Source: Mucilaginibacter sp. (GTDB lineage Bacteria; Bacteroidota; Bacteroidia; Sphingobacteriales; Sphingobacteriaceae). Taken from it: a stretch of 64,000 nt of DNA. A model generated the notes under the pieces. The model ran no database searches, was not told the origin of the DNA, and saw only the letters and a list, made by a program, of their open reading frames with translations. Where the stretch lies: NCBI GenBank assembly GCA_028288305.1, contig JAQBOA010000085.1, positions 1 through 64,000 of the forward strand. Reading direction: 5' to 3'. How positions within the stretch are numbered: the first letter of the stretch is position 1; each line of letters begins with the position of its first letter. Below, piece by piece: positions 1 through 8,277 of the stretch. Both the position numbers and the translations under genes were made by a program.

Positions 1-115
1 AATTTTGATATTCTGGAACGAGGAGGTCAATGACTCCGTAATATCCAGGTCTATCTAAGGACGAATTAAATGAACTGAACTTTAAAAATGGAAACATTTA
101 ATATCATAATTAAAG

Positions 116-164
116 GGTGTTCAGAAAATCCCCCATGTTAGATTTTTTGAACACCTTTTTTTTT
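116..164 (+). terminator. Rho-independent terminator
   Basis: A 15-base arm at 116-130 pairs with 141-155 (one G-T wobble) around a 10-base loop and is followed by a run of nine T. It would end transcription of a plus-strand gene lying mostly left of the window. From base 1 an open frame runs to a TGA at 31-33, which could be the tail of that gene, but ten codons are too few to name it. Confidence 0.8.
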
Positions 165-177
165 AAAAAAATGACAA

Positions 178-354
178 TTATTCGCTGGTTTCCCTCAATT
201 GTTTGTCCGTGTATTTTTGTAAAATCCGCTCTACAACCATCAAAAACCCATAAATGTGTTCAATTAATTTCCCACTGTCGGTACAAAAGCTGATCGCGAG
301 ATTGGCTATTGTTGTTAATAGGCTGATTTGATCCTTGCCGTAGACATCGAAGTT
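178..354 (-). pseudogene. Orphan C-terminal ORF remnant
   Basis: An open frame of 58 codons ends at TAA (178-180) and reads NFDVYGKDQISLLTTIANLA at its start, with QKYTDKQLRETSE near its end. It has no start codon at its 5' end: the codon just upstream is TAA (355-357), and before that lies the TAG of the neighbouring hydrolase (358-360), all in one frame. The composition looks like real protein, so it may be the tail of a gene whose 5' part was lost or replaced. I do not recognise the family. It could also be a chance open frame. Confidence 0.3.
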
Positions 355-357
355 TTA

Positions 358-1749
358 CTACTCACGTTTCTGGGCGAAAAGCCAGTCCCACAAGCCAGGT
401 GTTTTACTAACCCGGTCCCAAATGTTATGCGCTTCATCCGGAAACTCTGTATATTCCGGGTGTCCACCAGCTTTTATTATCGCCGCAATCATATCCCGCG
501 AGCCGCTGACAGGAACGTTCCTGTCTTTCGCACCATGGAATGCCCATACGGCTACATGAACAGCTTTTGGGGCAAGTTTAGGGTCACCGCCCCCGCTAAC
601 CGGCATGGCTGCAGCAAATATATCCGGACGGGTACAAATAAATTGCCAGGTGCCATAAGCCCCTCGTGATAAACCTGTTACGTAACGCCTTTTTACATCT
701 ATTCCTGGCTCAGCCAGCGCACTGATGGTTTCGCAAACCAATGAATCCAGTGATGGATACCCGGGTATACCTCCCCAGCCTTCGCCTTCCGGGCAATAAG
801 GCACAAAAAGAAACGCGCGGTATGCTGTCCTGTTCATATCAGTCGACAGTGATTCGGCCGCAGGAGCTTGGTAACCACCATAAGGCAGGCACACAACCAG
901 CGGATACTTTTTTTGCTGATCATAATCCATTGGCTTTATTAAAAGATAATGCAGGATTTCGCCTTTGCTATCAATGAAGATTCTGGCCCCGCCAGCTAAC
1001 TTAACCAATTTCTGCGCCTGTTCGGCATTGTAGTTTTGCCAATATAATTCCGTACTGCTTTGGTTCACTAATAATATCCCCAATGCTATCGTAAATATAA
1101 AAGCTACTATTGCCGCGAAACCCAAAATGCTTTCTAACGATTTCTGCCAGAGTGTACTAGTATTTTCAGTCTTTAATGCCCTGATCTCAGCCAGGAAATT
1201 CATAATAAACAGTACATTAACTAAGGCGCCAGCTATCGGGGCCCATTGGACAATTTTTCCTATGATGATATTAATCCGGGCATCTTTAGTATGCATGCTT
1301 CCAATAACTGCCGACACTAAAACGAGACCAATCACTAACACGCAAACTCCTCCCAGCTTTAACCAGAATCTTTTTCGTGTGTTGGAAAATATAAGGCTTA
1401 TAGCGTAAAGAATACCAGCACATTGGGAAAAGAGGAATACAGGTATAAAATAACTTCTTAATCCTCCCGATGTTAAAATAATATAAACTATAGTTGCATA
1501 ACAGAGATTGGCTATAACGCCAATGATTCCTGTAAAAAAGGCAAACCGGTAGCTCTGATAATAATAATACTTCAACAACAATATTGTTCCGATAACAGCA
1601 GTGATATTCACCACTAAAAACCAGGCAACATACGAGTCGAGTCCATAAATTTGTCCCCCAATTTGAAAACTAATTATACTGTGGCATATGCCGGCGGCAG
1701 CGGTCAGGCCCAATAAAGCTATTAAAAAAATGCACAGGGTTTTACTCAT
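358..1749 (-). CDS. Multi-pass membrane protein with C-terminal alpha/beta hydrolase (predicted esterase/peptidase)
   Basis: 463 residues. The first 230 hold about seven hydrophobic segments (near 5-27, 41-60, 69-92, 99-121, 131-150, 165-187, 207-228). From about 250 the protein is an alpha/beta hydrolase of the dienelactone hydrolase/prolyl-oligopeptidase-like type: strand KKYPLVVCLPYGG, nucleophile Ser361 in GLSRG, Asp409 in GAKDRNVP and His441 in DEAHNIW. All triad residues are therefore present. The hydrolase domain probably lies outside the cytoplasm, but topology was not computed. Substrate is unknown; an esterase or peptidase role is inferred from the fold. The gene is monocistronic and divergent from the STING-like gene. 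Confidence 0.75.
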   Translation of the reverse strand: MSKTLCIFLIALLGLTAAAGICHSIISFQIGGQIYGLDSYVAWFLVVNITAVIGTILLLKYYYYQSYRFAFFTGIIGVIANLCYATIVYIILTSGGLRSYFIPVFLFSQCAGILYAISLIFSNTRKRFWLKLGGVCVLVIGLVLVSAVIGSMHTKDARINIIIGKIVQWAPIAGALVNVLFIMNFLAEIRALKTENTSTLWQKSLESILGFAAIVAFIFTIALGILLVNQSSTELYWQNYNAEQAQKLVKLAGGARIFIDSKGEILHYLLIKPMDYDQQKKYPLVVCLPYGGYQAPAAESLSTDMNRTAYRAFLFVPYCPEGEGWGGIPGYPSLDSLVCETISALAEPGIDVKRRYVTGLSRGAYGTWQFICTRPDIFAAAMPVSGGGDPKLAPKAVHVAVWAFHGAKDRNVPVSGSRDMIAAIIKAGGHPEYTEFPDEAHNIWDRVSKTPGLWDWLFAQKRE

Positions 1750-1952
1750 CGTTATGCTGTTTTACAAGGTTTATGGTCTTTTAAGGTTCTTTAGGTATAT
1801 AGGTTCATGTGCCTGTTCCAAAGCGGTCTATTCTCAGTAAGGCTAACGATTTAATATAGAGGCAATCTACAAATTTTAAACGATTGGATAAACTTCCCGC
1901 TACCTTTTTTCAAAACTCTTATTCTATGCAATTAGCCGCGATAAAATCCGCC

Positions 1953-2075
1953 TGTCCAAGCGTGCCGCTTGGACATACAAAATTTAAGCGTTCCGCTTAA
2001 ACGGGCGACGTTATTATTAATTTAAGCGGAACGCTTAAATTATTGGCATTCAAGCGGAACGCTTGAACGGGCGAC
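1953..2075. repeat. Cluster of four AAGCG palindromes
   Basis: Four short hairpins share the core AAGCG-NNN-CGCTT: 1953-1975 (arms TGTCCAAGCG/CGCTTGGACA), 1983-2001, 2018-2042 and 2049-2067. Copies 2 and 3 are exact reverse complements of each other over 19 bases. Outer arm bases differ between copies but stay paired, so base pairing is conserved rather than sequence. Copies 2 and 4 are each followed by CGGGCGAC. The cluster occupies the intergenic gap 1750-2193, ending about 120 bases before the STING-like gene. It resembles REP-type palindromes, but no associated transposase gene is visible. Confidence 0.75.
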
Positions 2076-2193
2076 AAAATATCAATAGATTGTGGGCAAG
2101 ATAGTCTGAAATATCAAAAAAATTCCTTCATATCTCTTGCATAACAATTAAATTAACTAAATTGACTAATGTTAACCTAATAGTTTAACAGTC

Positions 2194-2862
2194 ATGACCT
2201 TTACATTTAAGTTTTTTCCATTCAAGGATTTAATATTTTCCATCGTACCGACTGTAGGCACTTATGGAGGTTACCTGAAAGGCATTATTATTTTTCCTAA
2301 TAAGTGGGTGGCATTAGGGTCAGGATTGCTAGTATCTATTATCCTGGGAATAATCTTTCATGCAGAAAATAAACGTTCCTACAAAAAGTCCCTGGCCGAA
2401 ATACTTGCAACGGGTTATTTTATGAATTTTACCGGGCGGCTGGCTAAACTGTTAAAGGGCAGGGCTGATATTAACTTTTCTTTTCCAGATGCAAATTTAG
2501 AACCTTACCCTCCTGAGAAGGTTAATGTCGAGGTTGGTATGCCAGCTACGCTAAATGCTTTGGTGAATTACTGCAACAAAGTAGAGGCTCAAGCCGAAGT
2601 GGTGTATATCCGCGAATCAACTAAGAATGATCCTTACTGGGTATGGGCAAAAAAGGAAGAAGACGGTACGATAACCATTTATGAGTTTCCGCGAACCCTA
2701 TTTGCCCTGTCTATGTATCTGGAAAAAGAATTTGAAAATCCTGAGATATCTGAAAAAAGCTCCAAAAAAATTTATAAATATTTCGACGAAAAGCTGAAGC
2801 AATTAAAAATAAAGCATAGCAATGAGTTCCCGAATGATAGAATAAAGTTTAAATACGTGTAA
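2194..2862 (+). CDS. Transmembrane STING-domain protein (putative cyclic-dinucleotide receptor), orphan
   Basis: 222 residues. Residues 10-34 and 37-56 are two hydrophobic helices; 64-222 read as a soluble STING domain. LATGYFMNF (71-79) lines up with human STING LAWSYYIGY, placing Tyr75 and Phe79 at the ligand-facing aromatic positions. YEFPRTLFALSMY (163-175) lines up with EYATPLQTLFAMSQY, keeping TLFA and the ligand-loop Thr. The C-terminal helix SSKKIYKYFDEKLKQL matches in position and character. This architecture equals the bacterial TM-STING effectors of CBASS, which bind c-di-GMP or related dinucleotides and damage membranes on infection. Unlike those, there is no CD-NTase gene on either side: neighbours are a divergent hydrolase and a convergent YceI gene. 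Family assignment is by eye; function is inferred. Confidence 0.7.
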   Translation: MTFTFKFFPFKDLIFSIVPTVGTYGGYLKGIIIFPNKWVALGSGLLVSIILGIIFHAENKRSYKKSLAEILATGYFMNFTGRLAKLLKGRADINFSFPDANLEPYPPEKVNVEVGMPATLNALVNYCNKVEAQAEVVYIRESTKNDPYWVWAKKEEDGTITIYEFPRTLFALSMYLEKEFENPEISEKSSKKIYKYFDEKLKQLKIKHSNEFPNDRIKFKYV

Positions 2863-2971
2863 GTTATAATTGACACTTATTGGTAAAATCAGGTGAAATA
2901 TTTGCATAAGTTTCTCTTAGCACCTCCAGGTTTTAACGATTAAATTAGCGTTAAACTGTCATTATCAAAGT

Positions 2972-3496
2972 TCAGGACTTAACTACAGGAACAATCAGAT
3001 TGACTATGACCTCATCAGGCGTGCCGCTCCGGTCAATACCAAATTCTTTAGGAATAACTTTGAAATTTCCCTTGAATACCCCCTCATTACCTTTATCGTC
3101 AAAAGTAAAGTGGATAATGGCCGGTCTTGTAATTCCTTTCATCGTTAAATTTCCTTTGGCTGAATAACCATCCCCATTTTTACTTACTGATGTTGATACA
3201 AATTTGATGGTCGGATAAGTATCAACACCCAATGCATCTTTGGCGTGCATGTTTTTCAGGAAAAACCCGGTAGCAAGGGTTGGCGCTTCAATAGTGGCAG
3301 AGAATTTAGCTTCTTCCGGGTGTTCCTTGTTAAACACAATGTCGGCTTTCAGCCCCTTAAATGATCCATTAATTTTTTTGCTTGAAAATTTAATTACCGA
3401 TTCATCACTTTTTACTTTCCAGTTTGTTATTATCAAGGTAAAGGCAAATAGGCAAATGATGGTTGCAATAATTGCAGGAAACATAACTTTTTTCAT
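2972..3496 (-). CDS. YceI-like family protein
   Basis: About 174 residues from ATG at 3496 (MKKVMFP); an in-frame GTG 33 bases upstream would put 11 charged residues before the signal segment and is less likely. An N-terminal hydrophobic stretch (signal peptide or anchor) is followed by a YceI lipocalin-like domain: VKSDESVIKFSSKKINGS, the segment around HAKDALGVDTYPTIKFVST, then GNLTMKGITRP and a C-terminal FGIDRSGTPDEVIVNL. YceI proteins are periplasmic beta-barrels that bind isoprenoid-type lipids. A second member lies at 27028-27561. Converges with the STING-like gene. Confidence 0.85.
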   Translation of the reverse strand: MKKVMFPAIIATIICLFAFTLIITNWKVKSDESVIKFSSKKINGSFKGLKADIVFNKEHPEEAKFSATIEAPTLATGFFLKNMHAKDALGVDTYPTIKFVSTSVSKNGDGYSAKGNLTMKGITRPAIIHFTFDDKGNEGVFKGNFKVIPKEFGIDRSGTPDEVIVNLIVPVVKS

Positions 3497-3711
3497 AGGA
3501 TTATTATTTAGATGTTTAAAGTTTACCACAGATATAGAGTAGAAGGCTTTTTAGGAACTACGGTAATTAAGAGAAAAAAGTTGCCTTTAACAGAAATATG
3601 GACCTGTTATCTTAGAATTTTTTTATAAAATAAAATAAATTAAATAATAGGCAACTAATTTGCCATAATGATGGTAATACTAATAAACAATATTTACTAA
3701 AATCACTACAA

Positions 3712-4254
3712 ATGAAAACATTATCAAAATTAATAACCTTAACTTTCATTGCATCAGTTTTATTGTTTACATCTGATTTAAAAGCTCAAACTACGCCTGC
3801 TAATGCTTTGCGTTTAAGTATTGGTGCCGATGCAGGCCTTCCAACCGGCAATTTGCGTATTGGTTCCAATTTTGTACTGGGGGGTACAATTCGTTTGCAC
3901 TATGGTATCAGCGATAATTTTGCGGTTACCCTTACTTCCGGAGCCGACCATTTTTTCAGCAAAACTATACCAGGAACTAATTTTAAATATAATAGCTTTG
4001 GTGTTATACCTATTAAAGCAGGTATTAAAGAGTTTTTTGTACCAAACATATATTTTGCAGCAGAAGCCGGTATTGGAATTGAGCAAGTTGACAGCGGACA
4101 CGCTAATACTAAGATGATCTTATCTCCTGCTTTAGGATATGCTGATAAACACTGGGATTTTGGAGTTCGTTATGAAAACTATTCCGGTCAAAGTGATAAT
4201 TATGGCTTTGTGGCCTTGCGCCTGGCTTATGGATTTGCTTTATTTACAAAATAA
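3712..4254 (+). CDS. Outer-membrane beta-barrel family protein
   Basis: 180 residues with a clear signal peptide ending DLKAQ (about 1-26). The rest alternates hydrophobic and polar residues in strand-sized blocks with Gly/aromatic ends (LRLSIGADAGLPTGNL, FGVRYENYSGQSDNYGF, ALRLAYGFALF), typical of small 8-stranded outer-membrane barrels of the OMP_b-brl/PorT-like type. It ends in a hydrophobic-rich final strand. Function unknown; probably an outer-membrane structural protein. Monocistronic, with a strong terminator right after the stop codon. Confidence 0.75.
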   Translation: MKTLSKLITLTFIASVLLFTSDLKAQTTPANALRLSIGADAGLPTGNLRIGSNFVLGGTIRLHYGISDNFAVTLTSGADHFFSKTIPGTNFKYNSFGVIPIKAGIKEFFVPNIYFAAEAGIGIEQVDSGHANTKMILSPALGYADKHWDFGVRYENYSGQSDNYGFVALRLAYGFALFTK

Positions 4255-4256
4255 TT

Positions 4257-4293
4257 AAAAGAAGAGGCTGTCGTAAAGGCAGCCTCTTCTTTT
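4257..4293 (+). terminator. Rho-independent terminator
   Basis: A perfect 14-base stem (4257-4270 with 4280-4293) around a 9-base loop. The right arm itself ends in TTCTTTT. It lies 3 bases after the barrel gene's stop codon. Confidence 0.9.
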
Positions 4294-4418
4294 CTATCTG
4301 TAGTCCGTATTTCTTTAACACTGATGCTGCTTATCAAAGAATATTTTTTCTATAGGAAAGTTAGGAAAACATAAATACCTCAATATAGGTTATTTGTTTA
4401 TTTAAAACTTTTAACATT

Positions 4419-4541
4419 ATGAACGAACAATACAAAATTAGTCGGCACAAAGCTATTGCCGGATTAGCAATAATAGCAATCTCGCCTTTTTTTGCGTTCC
4501 CGGGAAACTCAAATCTTAAGTTCTCTGCAAAGTGGGTTTAG
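4419..4541 (+). CDS. Small membrane peptide (hypothetical)
   Basis: A 40-codon ORF starting MNEQYKISRHKAIAGLAIIA and ending at TAG. A positively charged N-terminus precedes one hydrophobic stretch (about 13-27), so it could be a single-pass small protein. The A/T-rich sequence before its ATG (TTAACATT) resembles other starts here. It sits in the gap between the barrel gene and the GAF kinase. No family is recognised and it may be a chance ORF. Confidence 0.35.
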   Translation: MNEQYKISRHKAIAGLAIIAISPFFAFPGNSNLKFSAKWV

Positions 4542-4613
4542 CCCATTGACTGATTTTTACATTTTGGTTATCCAGATTATTACACTAAGTTTAATCCATA
4601 TTTCAGCGTTAGC

Positions 4614-5810
4614 ATGGATGATTTTAAGATAGACATAGAGGCTGATATTAAGGCCATAAGTTCTATAGACGTAGTCCCTGCCATACTGGATGTTGTTTGC
4701 CGAACTACCGGCATGGGATTCGTTGCTATAGCAAGAGTAACTGAAGATAGGTGGATTACGTGTGCATCGCTTGACAAAATTAATTTTGGACTCCAGCCCG
4801 GAGGAGAATTAAAAGTAGAAACCACAATTTGCAATGAGATAAGACAGCTTCGGCAGCCTGTTGTCATAGATCATGTAACAAAGGATGAAATATTTGTTAA
4901 ACATCCCACACCAGCATTATATGGCTTTCAAAGCTATATCTCAGTACCTATAATACTCAGGAACGGAAAATTTTTTGGCACACTCTGCGCTATTGACCCT
5001 AAACCAGCCCACCTTAAAAATCCTGAAACCATAGGAATGTTTAACTTATTTGCGGATCTTATCTCTCTGCATCTTCATAACCTGGAACAGTTGGATATTG
5101 CAAAAGCCAGCTTAGAAGAAGAAAGAAAAACAGCTGAACTTAGGGACAGGTTCATCGCAATCCTCGGCCACGACCTTCGTAATCCGGTAGGAGCAGTTGG
5201 GGGTATTGCTCAATTACTTAAAATGGGAAAGGCGGATGAAGCTGCGATTAAACGCTTTGCAGAAATTTTACAGCATTCTTCCTATCGCATGCTTGGCTTA
5301 ATCGATAATATCACGGATTTTGCAAGAGCTCGCTTTGGTTCCGGCATTAATTTAAACAGGCATTATGAATCTTTAGAGAAAATCCTTACTCATGTTATTG
5401 ATGAACTCAGACTAGCTTCGCCAGAGAGGAATATAGAAGTAAAATTTGATTTAAAGAGGCAGGTATATTGTGATGGCAAGCGGGTTGCACAGCTTTTTTC
5501 AAATATTTTAAGCAATGCCATAATGCATGGTGATGCAAATGAACCAATAAATGTAATTGCAATCAGTAATGATGAAAAATTCATATTAACTGTTTCTAAC
5601 GGTGGTAAACCAATACCTCATAATATGATAAAAAATTTGTTTGAACCTTTTGCGCGGGGACATGAAAAAAAAGGGCAGCATGGATTAGGCCTTGGTTTAT
5701 TTATTTCATCCGAAATTGCCCGTGCTCATGGAGGAACTATAGAAGTGGAATCTGCGGAAAGAACAACTTTTAAATTTACTATCTCCAACAAAGGCGAAGG
5801 AAATCTATAA
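4614..5810 (+). CDS. GAF-domain sensor histidine kinase
   Basis: 398 residues, no signal or membrane segment, so cytoplasmic. Residues 15-155 are a GAF domain (motif FFGTLCAIDPKP near its end, typical of GAF-HK proteins). A short helix leads to the HisKA H-box FIAILGHDLRNPVGAVGG with His186, followed by an HATPase domain (N-box NILSNAIMHGD, G-box HGLGLGLFISSEIARAHGG). It should autophosphorylate in response to a bound small ligand or redox signal. No response regulator follows directly; the next gene, 114 bases on, starts with a receiver domain and could be the partner. Confidence 0.85.
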   Translation: MDDFKIDIEADIKAISSIDVVPAILDVVCRTTGMGFVAIARVTEDRWITCASLDKINFGLQPGGELKVETTICNEIRQLRQPVVIDHVTKDEIFVKHPTPALYGFQSYISVPIILRNGKFFGTLCAIDPKPAHLKNPETIGMFNLFADLISLHLHNLEQLDIAKASLEEERKTAELRDRFIAILGHDLRNPVGAVGGIAQLLKMGKADEAAIKRFAEILQHSSYRMLGLIDNITDFARARFGSGINLNRHYESLEKILTHVIDELRLASPERNIEVKFDLKRQVYCDGKRVAQLFSNILSNAIMHGDANEPINVIAISNDEKFILTVSNGGKPIPHNMIKNLFEPFARGHEKKGQHGLGLGLFISSEIARAHGGTIEVESAERTTFKFTISNKGEGNL

Positions 5811-5924
5811 ATTGTCTTATTTTCAATCTAAGCACAAAAAACTTAGATATAAATGTCGTCAAATTTTATTTAAAAAAATCGACGCTTATGTAAGTAAATA
5901 ATTCATTAAATTACCTCCGATAAA

Positions 5925-7037
5925 ATGAACCTAAAACCTAAAATATTGATTGTTGACGATAAGCCTGAAAACTTAATAGTTTTAGAAGCCGTTCTGAAAG
6001 ATCTCGATGTTGAATTGATTAGTGCAGACAGTGGCAATACCGCGCTTAAAGAAGTTCTCCGTCATGATTTTGCACTCGCATTGCTGGATATACAAATGCC
6101 CGATATGGATGGTTATGAACTTGCAACTATTTTAAGGCAGCATAAAAAAACCGCGAAGCTCCCCTTTATTTTCATGTCGGCTATTTATACTGATAACCTC
6201 AACGTTTTTAAGGGATATGAAAAAGGAGCATTCAGCTTTATTGCTAAACCTTTTCAACCGGAAATATTGATCAATAAAGTTAAGTTTTTTATTGAAAAAT
6301 ATCAGCAGGAAGTCACTCTTTATAAACTTAATTTGGATCTCGAAAAGAAAAACTCTGAGCTGATTGAAATGAACAGACAATTAGAAGGGTTTAGTTATTC
6401 CGTTTCTCATGACTTAAGAACCCCTCTACGCGCCATTAACGGATTTGCTCAAATTTTGTTCGAAGACCATGATTCATATTTAAATCCTGAAGGTAAACGT
6501 TTGCTAAATATTATCAGGGAAAGCGCAAACAGAATGGGAATACTAATAGATGGTTTACTGGAATTTTCAAGATTGGGAAGAAAGGAACTTGTAAAATCTG
6601 CCGTTGACATGACTGAGCTTTGGAAATCTGTCCATACTGAGCTTAATAAAGCCAGCACTCATAACGCAAATGTAATTGTCCATTCGTTGCACCCTATAAA
6701 TGCCGACCGTGTATTGATTTACCAGGTGTTGATTAATTTATTATCAAATGCAATAAAATATTCATCTAAATCCGAAAAGCCTGGTATTGAAATATCTTCA
6801 TATGAAAAAGACAAAAGCATTATATACGAGATAAAGGATAATGGAGCCGGATTTGATATTCAGTATGCAGATAAACTGTTCGGCGTATTTCAGCGCTTGC
6901 ATACAAACGAAGAATTTGAAGGAACAGGAGTTGGGCTTGCATTGGTAAAGCGGATTATAAATAAACATGGCGGTGAAGTTTGGGCAGATAGCAAAATAAA
7001 CGAAGGCGCTACCTTCTATTTCAGTTTGCCGGTGTAA
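5925..7037 (+). CDS. Receiver-domain histidine kinase (REC-HisKA-HATPase)
   Basis: 370 residues. Residues 5-125 form a receiver domain (IVDDKPENL, phospho-acceptor Asp55 in LLDIQMPDMDG, Lys108 in AKPF). A coiled-coil linker leads to an H-box FSYSVSHDLRTPLRAINGF (His162) of the phytochrome-associated kinase subtype, then an HATPase domain with NLLSNAIKYSSK and GVGLALVKRIINKHGG. An N-terminal receiver on a kinase usually lets another kinase control it; the GAF kinase just upstream on the same strand is the obvious candidate. Cytoplasmic. Confidence 0.85.
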   Translation: MNLKPKILIVDDKPENLIVLEAVLKDLDVELISADSGNTALKEVLRHDFALALLDIQMPDMDGYELATILRQHKKTAKLPFIFMSAIYTDNLNVFKGYEKGAFSFIAKPFQPEILINKVKFFIEKYQQEVTLYKLNLDLEKKNSELIEMNRQLEGFSYSVSHDLRTPLRAINGFAQILFEDHDSYLNPEGKRLLNIIRESANRMGILIDGLLEFSRLGRKELVKSAVDMTELWKSVHTELNKASTHNANVIVHSLHPINADRVLIYQVLINLLSNAIKYSSKSEKPGIEISSYEKDKSIIYEIKDNGAGFDIQYADKLFGVFQRLHTNEEFEGTGVGLALVKRIINKHGGEVWADSKINEGATFYFSLPV

Positions 7038-7044
7038 AATGAAA

Positions 7045-7078
7045 AAGATTTGACAGCTTTTAAAAGTTGTCAAATCTT
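7045..7078. terminator. Bidirectional terminator hairpin
   Basis: AAGATTTGACA (7045-7055) pairs with TGTCAAATCTT (7068-7078); the middle GCTTTTAAAAGT also folds on itself. It lies between the convergent REC-kinase and OmpA-family genes. There is no long T run, so strength is uncertain. Confidence 0.55.
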
Positions 7079-7110
7079 CCATACTTACAGATTCTTCATA
7101 AATTATACTA

Positions 7111-7974
7111 TTATTGCGCTGATGTCTGCGGCGCTTTGCCGATAAGTGCCATAAACTGATCAAGCTTTGGAGTAATAATAATCTCTGTACGCCTGTTTTG
7201 GGCTTTACCAAAATCTGTATTATTGGCCGCTAAAGGATTAAATTCACCCCTCCCTCCTGCTGTTAAACGCTTAGGGTCAACATTATAATTAGTTTGTAAG
7301 GCCTGTACTACTGATGATGCCCTTAAGGCGCTTAAATCCCAATTATTCCGGATATTTACCTGTGATATGGGTACATTATCCGTATTGCCTTCAATCAATA
7401 CATCATAGTTCGAGTAATCATTAATGATCTTGGCGATTTTAGCCAGCGTTGCTCCTGCTTTATCAGATATTTGGTAACTACCTGATTTATATAGCATATT
7501 ATCAGAAAGTGATATATAAACCACACCTTTAAGTACTTTTACATCAACGTCCTTCATTTCATCGGGAGTTAAAGAACGGGTAAGGTTAGTGGTTAATATC
7601 TGATTTAACGAGTCGCTTTTATTTTTTACATTCACCAGGTGCTGGATGTATTTATCAGAAGCATTTATCTGATCGGCGAGTTTAGAAATATTCACATTTC
7701 CCTGGTTACTGCCTGCTAAACATTTACTTAATGCATCCTGTAAAGCTAAGGCATTTAATTTTGCTGATGCAATTTGATCTTCCAGGCTTTGCACCTGTCC
7801 CCTTGATCCGGCAAGCTCCTGCTGAGTTACCTGCCAGCTTTGTTTCAAATTGCGGTTGGTATCAAGTGACTTATTATAATTTGACTGCAATTCAGCATAT
7901 TTTTTATTACTAACACAACCCTGGGATACTGCTACTACCAGCAATACCACTGGTAACCATAATTTAATTTTCAT
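7111..7974 (-). CDS. OmpA-family lipoprotein
   Basis: 287 residues. Lipoprotein signal peptide with lipobox SQGC (Cys20). Residues 25-120 are rich in Gln, Asn and heptad-like spacing (likely coiled coil). The C-terminal 120 residues are an OmpA/MotB peptidoglycan-binding domain: LIEGNTDNVPIS, NNWDLSALRASSVVQAL, RLTAGGRGEFNPLAAN and AQNRRTEIIITP. The last motif carries the conserved Asn-Arg-Arg-x-Glu. It should tether the outer membrane to the cell wall. Single gene; no partner is evident. Confidence 0.9.
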   Translation of the reverse strand: MKIKLWLPVVLLVVAVSQGCVSNKKYAELQSNYNKSLDTNRNLKQSWQVTQQELAGSRGQVQSLEDQIASAKLNALALQDALSKCLAGSNQGNVNISKLADQINASDKYIQHLVNVKNKSDSLNQILTTNLTRSLTPDEMKDVDVKVLKGVVYISLSDNMLYKSGSYQISDKAGATLAKIAKIINDYSNYDVLIEGNTDNVPISQVNIRNNWDLSALRASSVVQALQTNYNVDPKRLTAGGRGEFNPLAANNTDFGKAQNRRTEIIITPKLDQFMALIGKAPQTSAQ

Positions 7975-8277
7975 TTCTGTAATTATTTAATAATTTGATT
8001 ATAAACCATTTATAATCATCCTAGCTATAGTAACAAAACATAACAGGTAATGTTTAATGTATTTCCCTTTGTAATTTGCGGATACTGTTAATGAACAATT
8101 TCCGCAGTCACCAAATTGGGATGCAGCTCATTGATTATCATCAGTAAAGTAATGAAACACCAATCTTTGACTGAATTATTAACTGTACTCAATATTTTAC
8201 AATCAATTGATTATAAATAATTTAATAAAAGCAACGTTTTTTGTAATATCGCGTATCAATGCCATCTGTTTTTACTA
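7975..8277. other. Intergenic gap with one AT-rich palindrome
   Basis: Divergent promoter region of the OmpA lipoprotein and the TPR kinase. The only structure seen is an 8-base inverted repeat GATTATAA/TTATAATC (7997-8004 with 8010-8017), 23 bases upstream of the OmpA gene start, which could be an operator or chance. No convincing gene or consensus promoter was found. Confidence 0.4.

Noticed and set aside
1127..1408. Overlapping plus-strand ORFs inside the hydrolase gene and similar ones elsewhere
   Set aside because: They are reverse-frame shadows of well-supported genes, with no recognisable domains of their own.
1..4000. Complete CBASS operon around the STING-like gene
   Set aside because: No nucleotidyltransferase motif (GS-x9-DxD type) or E1/E2, JAB, nuclease or phospholipase gene was found beside it on either strand; only the receptor-like gene is present.
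8160..8226. 22-codon ORF MKHQSLTELLTVLNILQ upstream of the TPR hybrid kinase
   Set aside because: Too short, no family, no coding bias and no positional logic; treated as chance.
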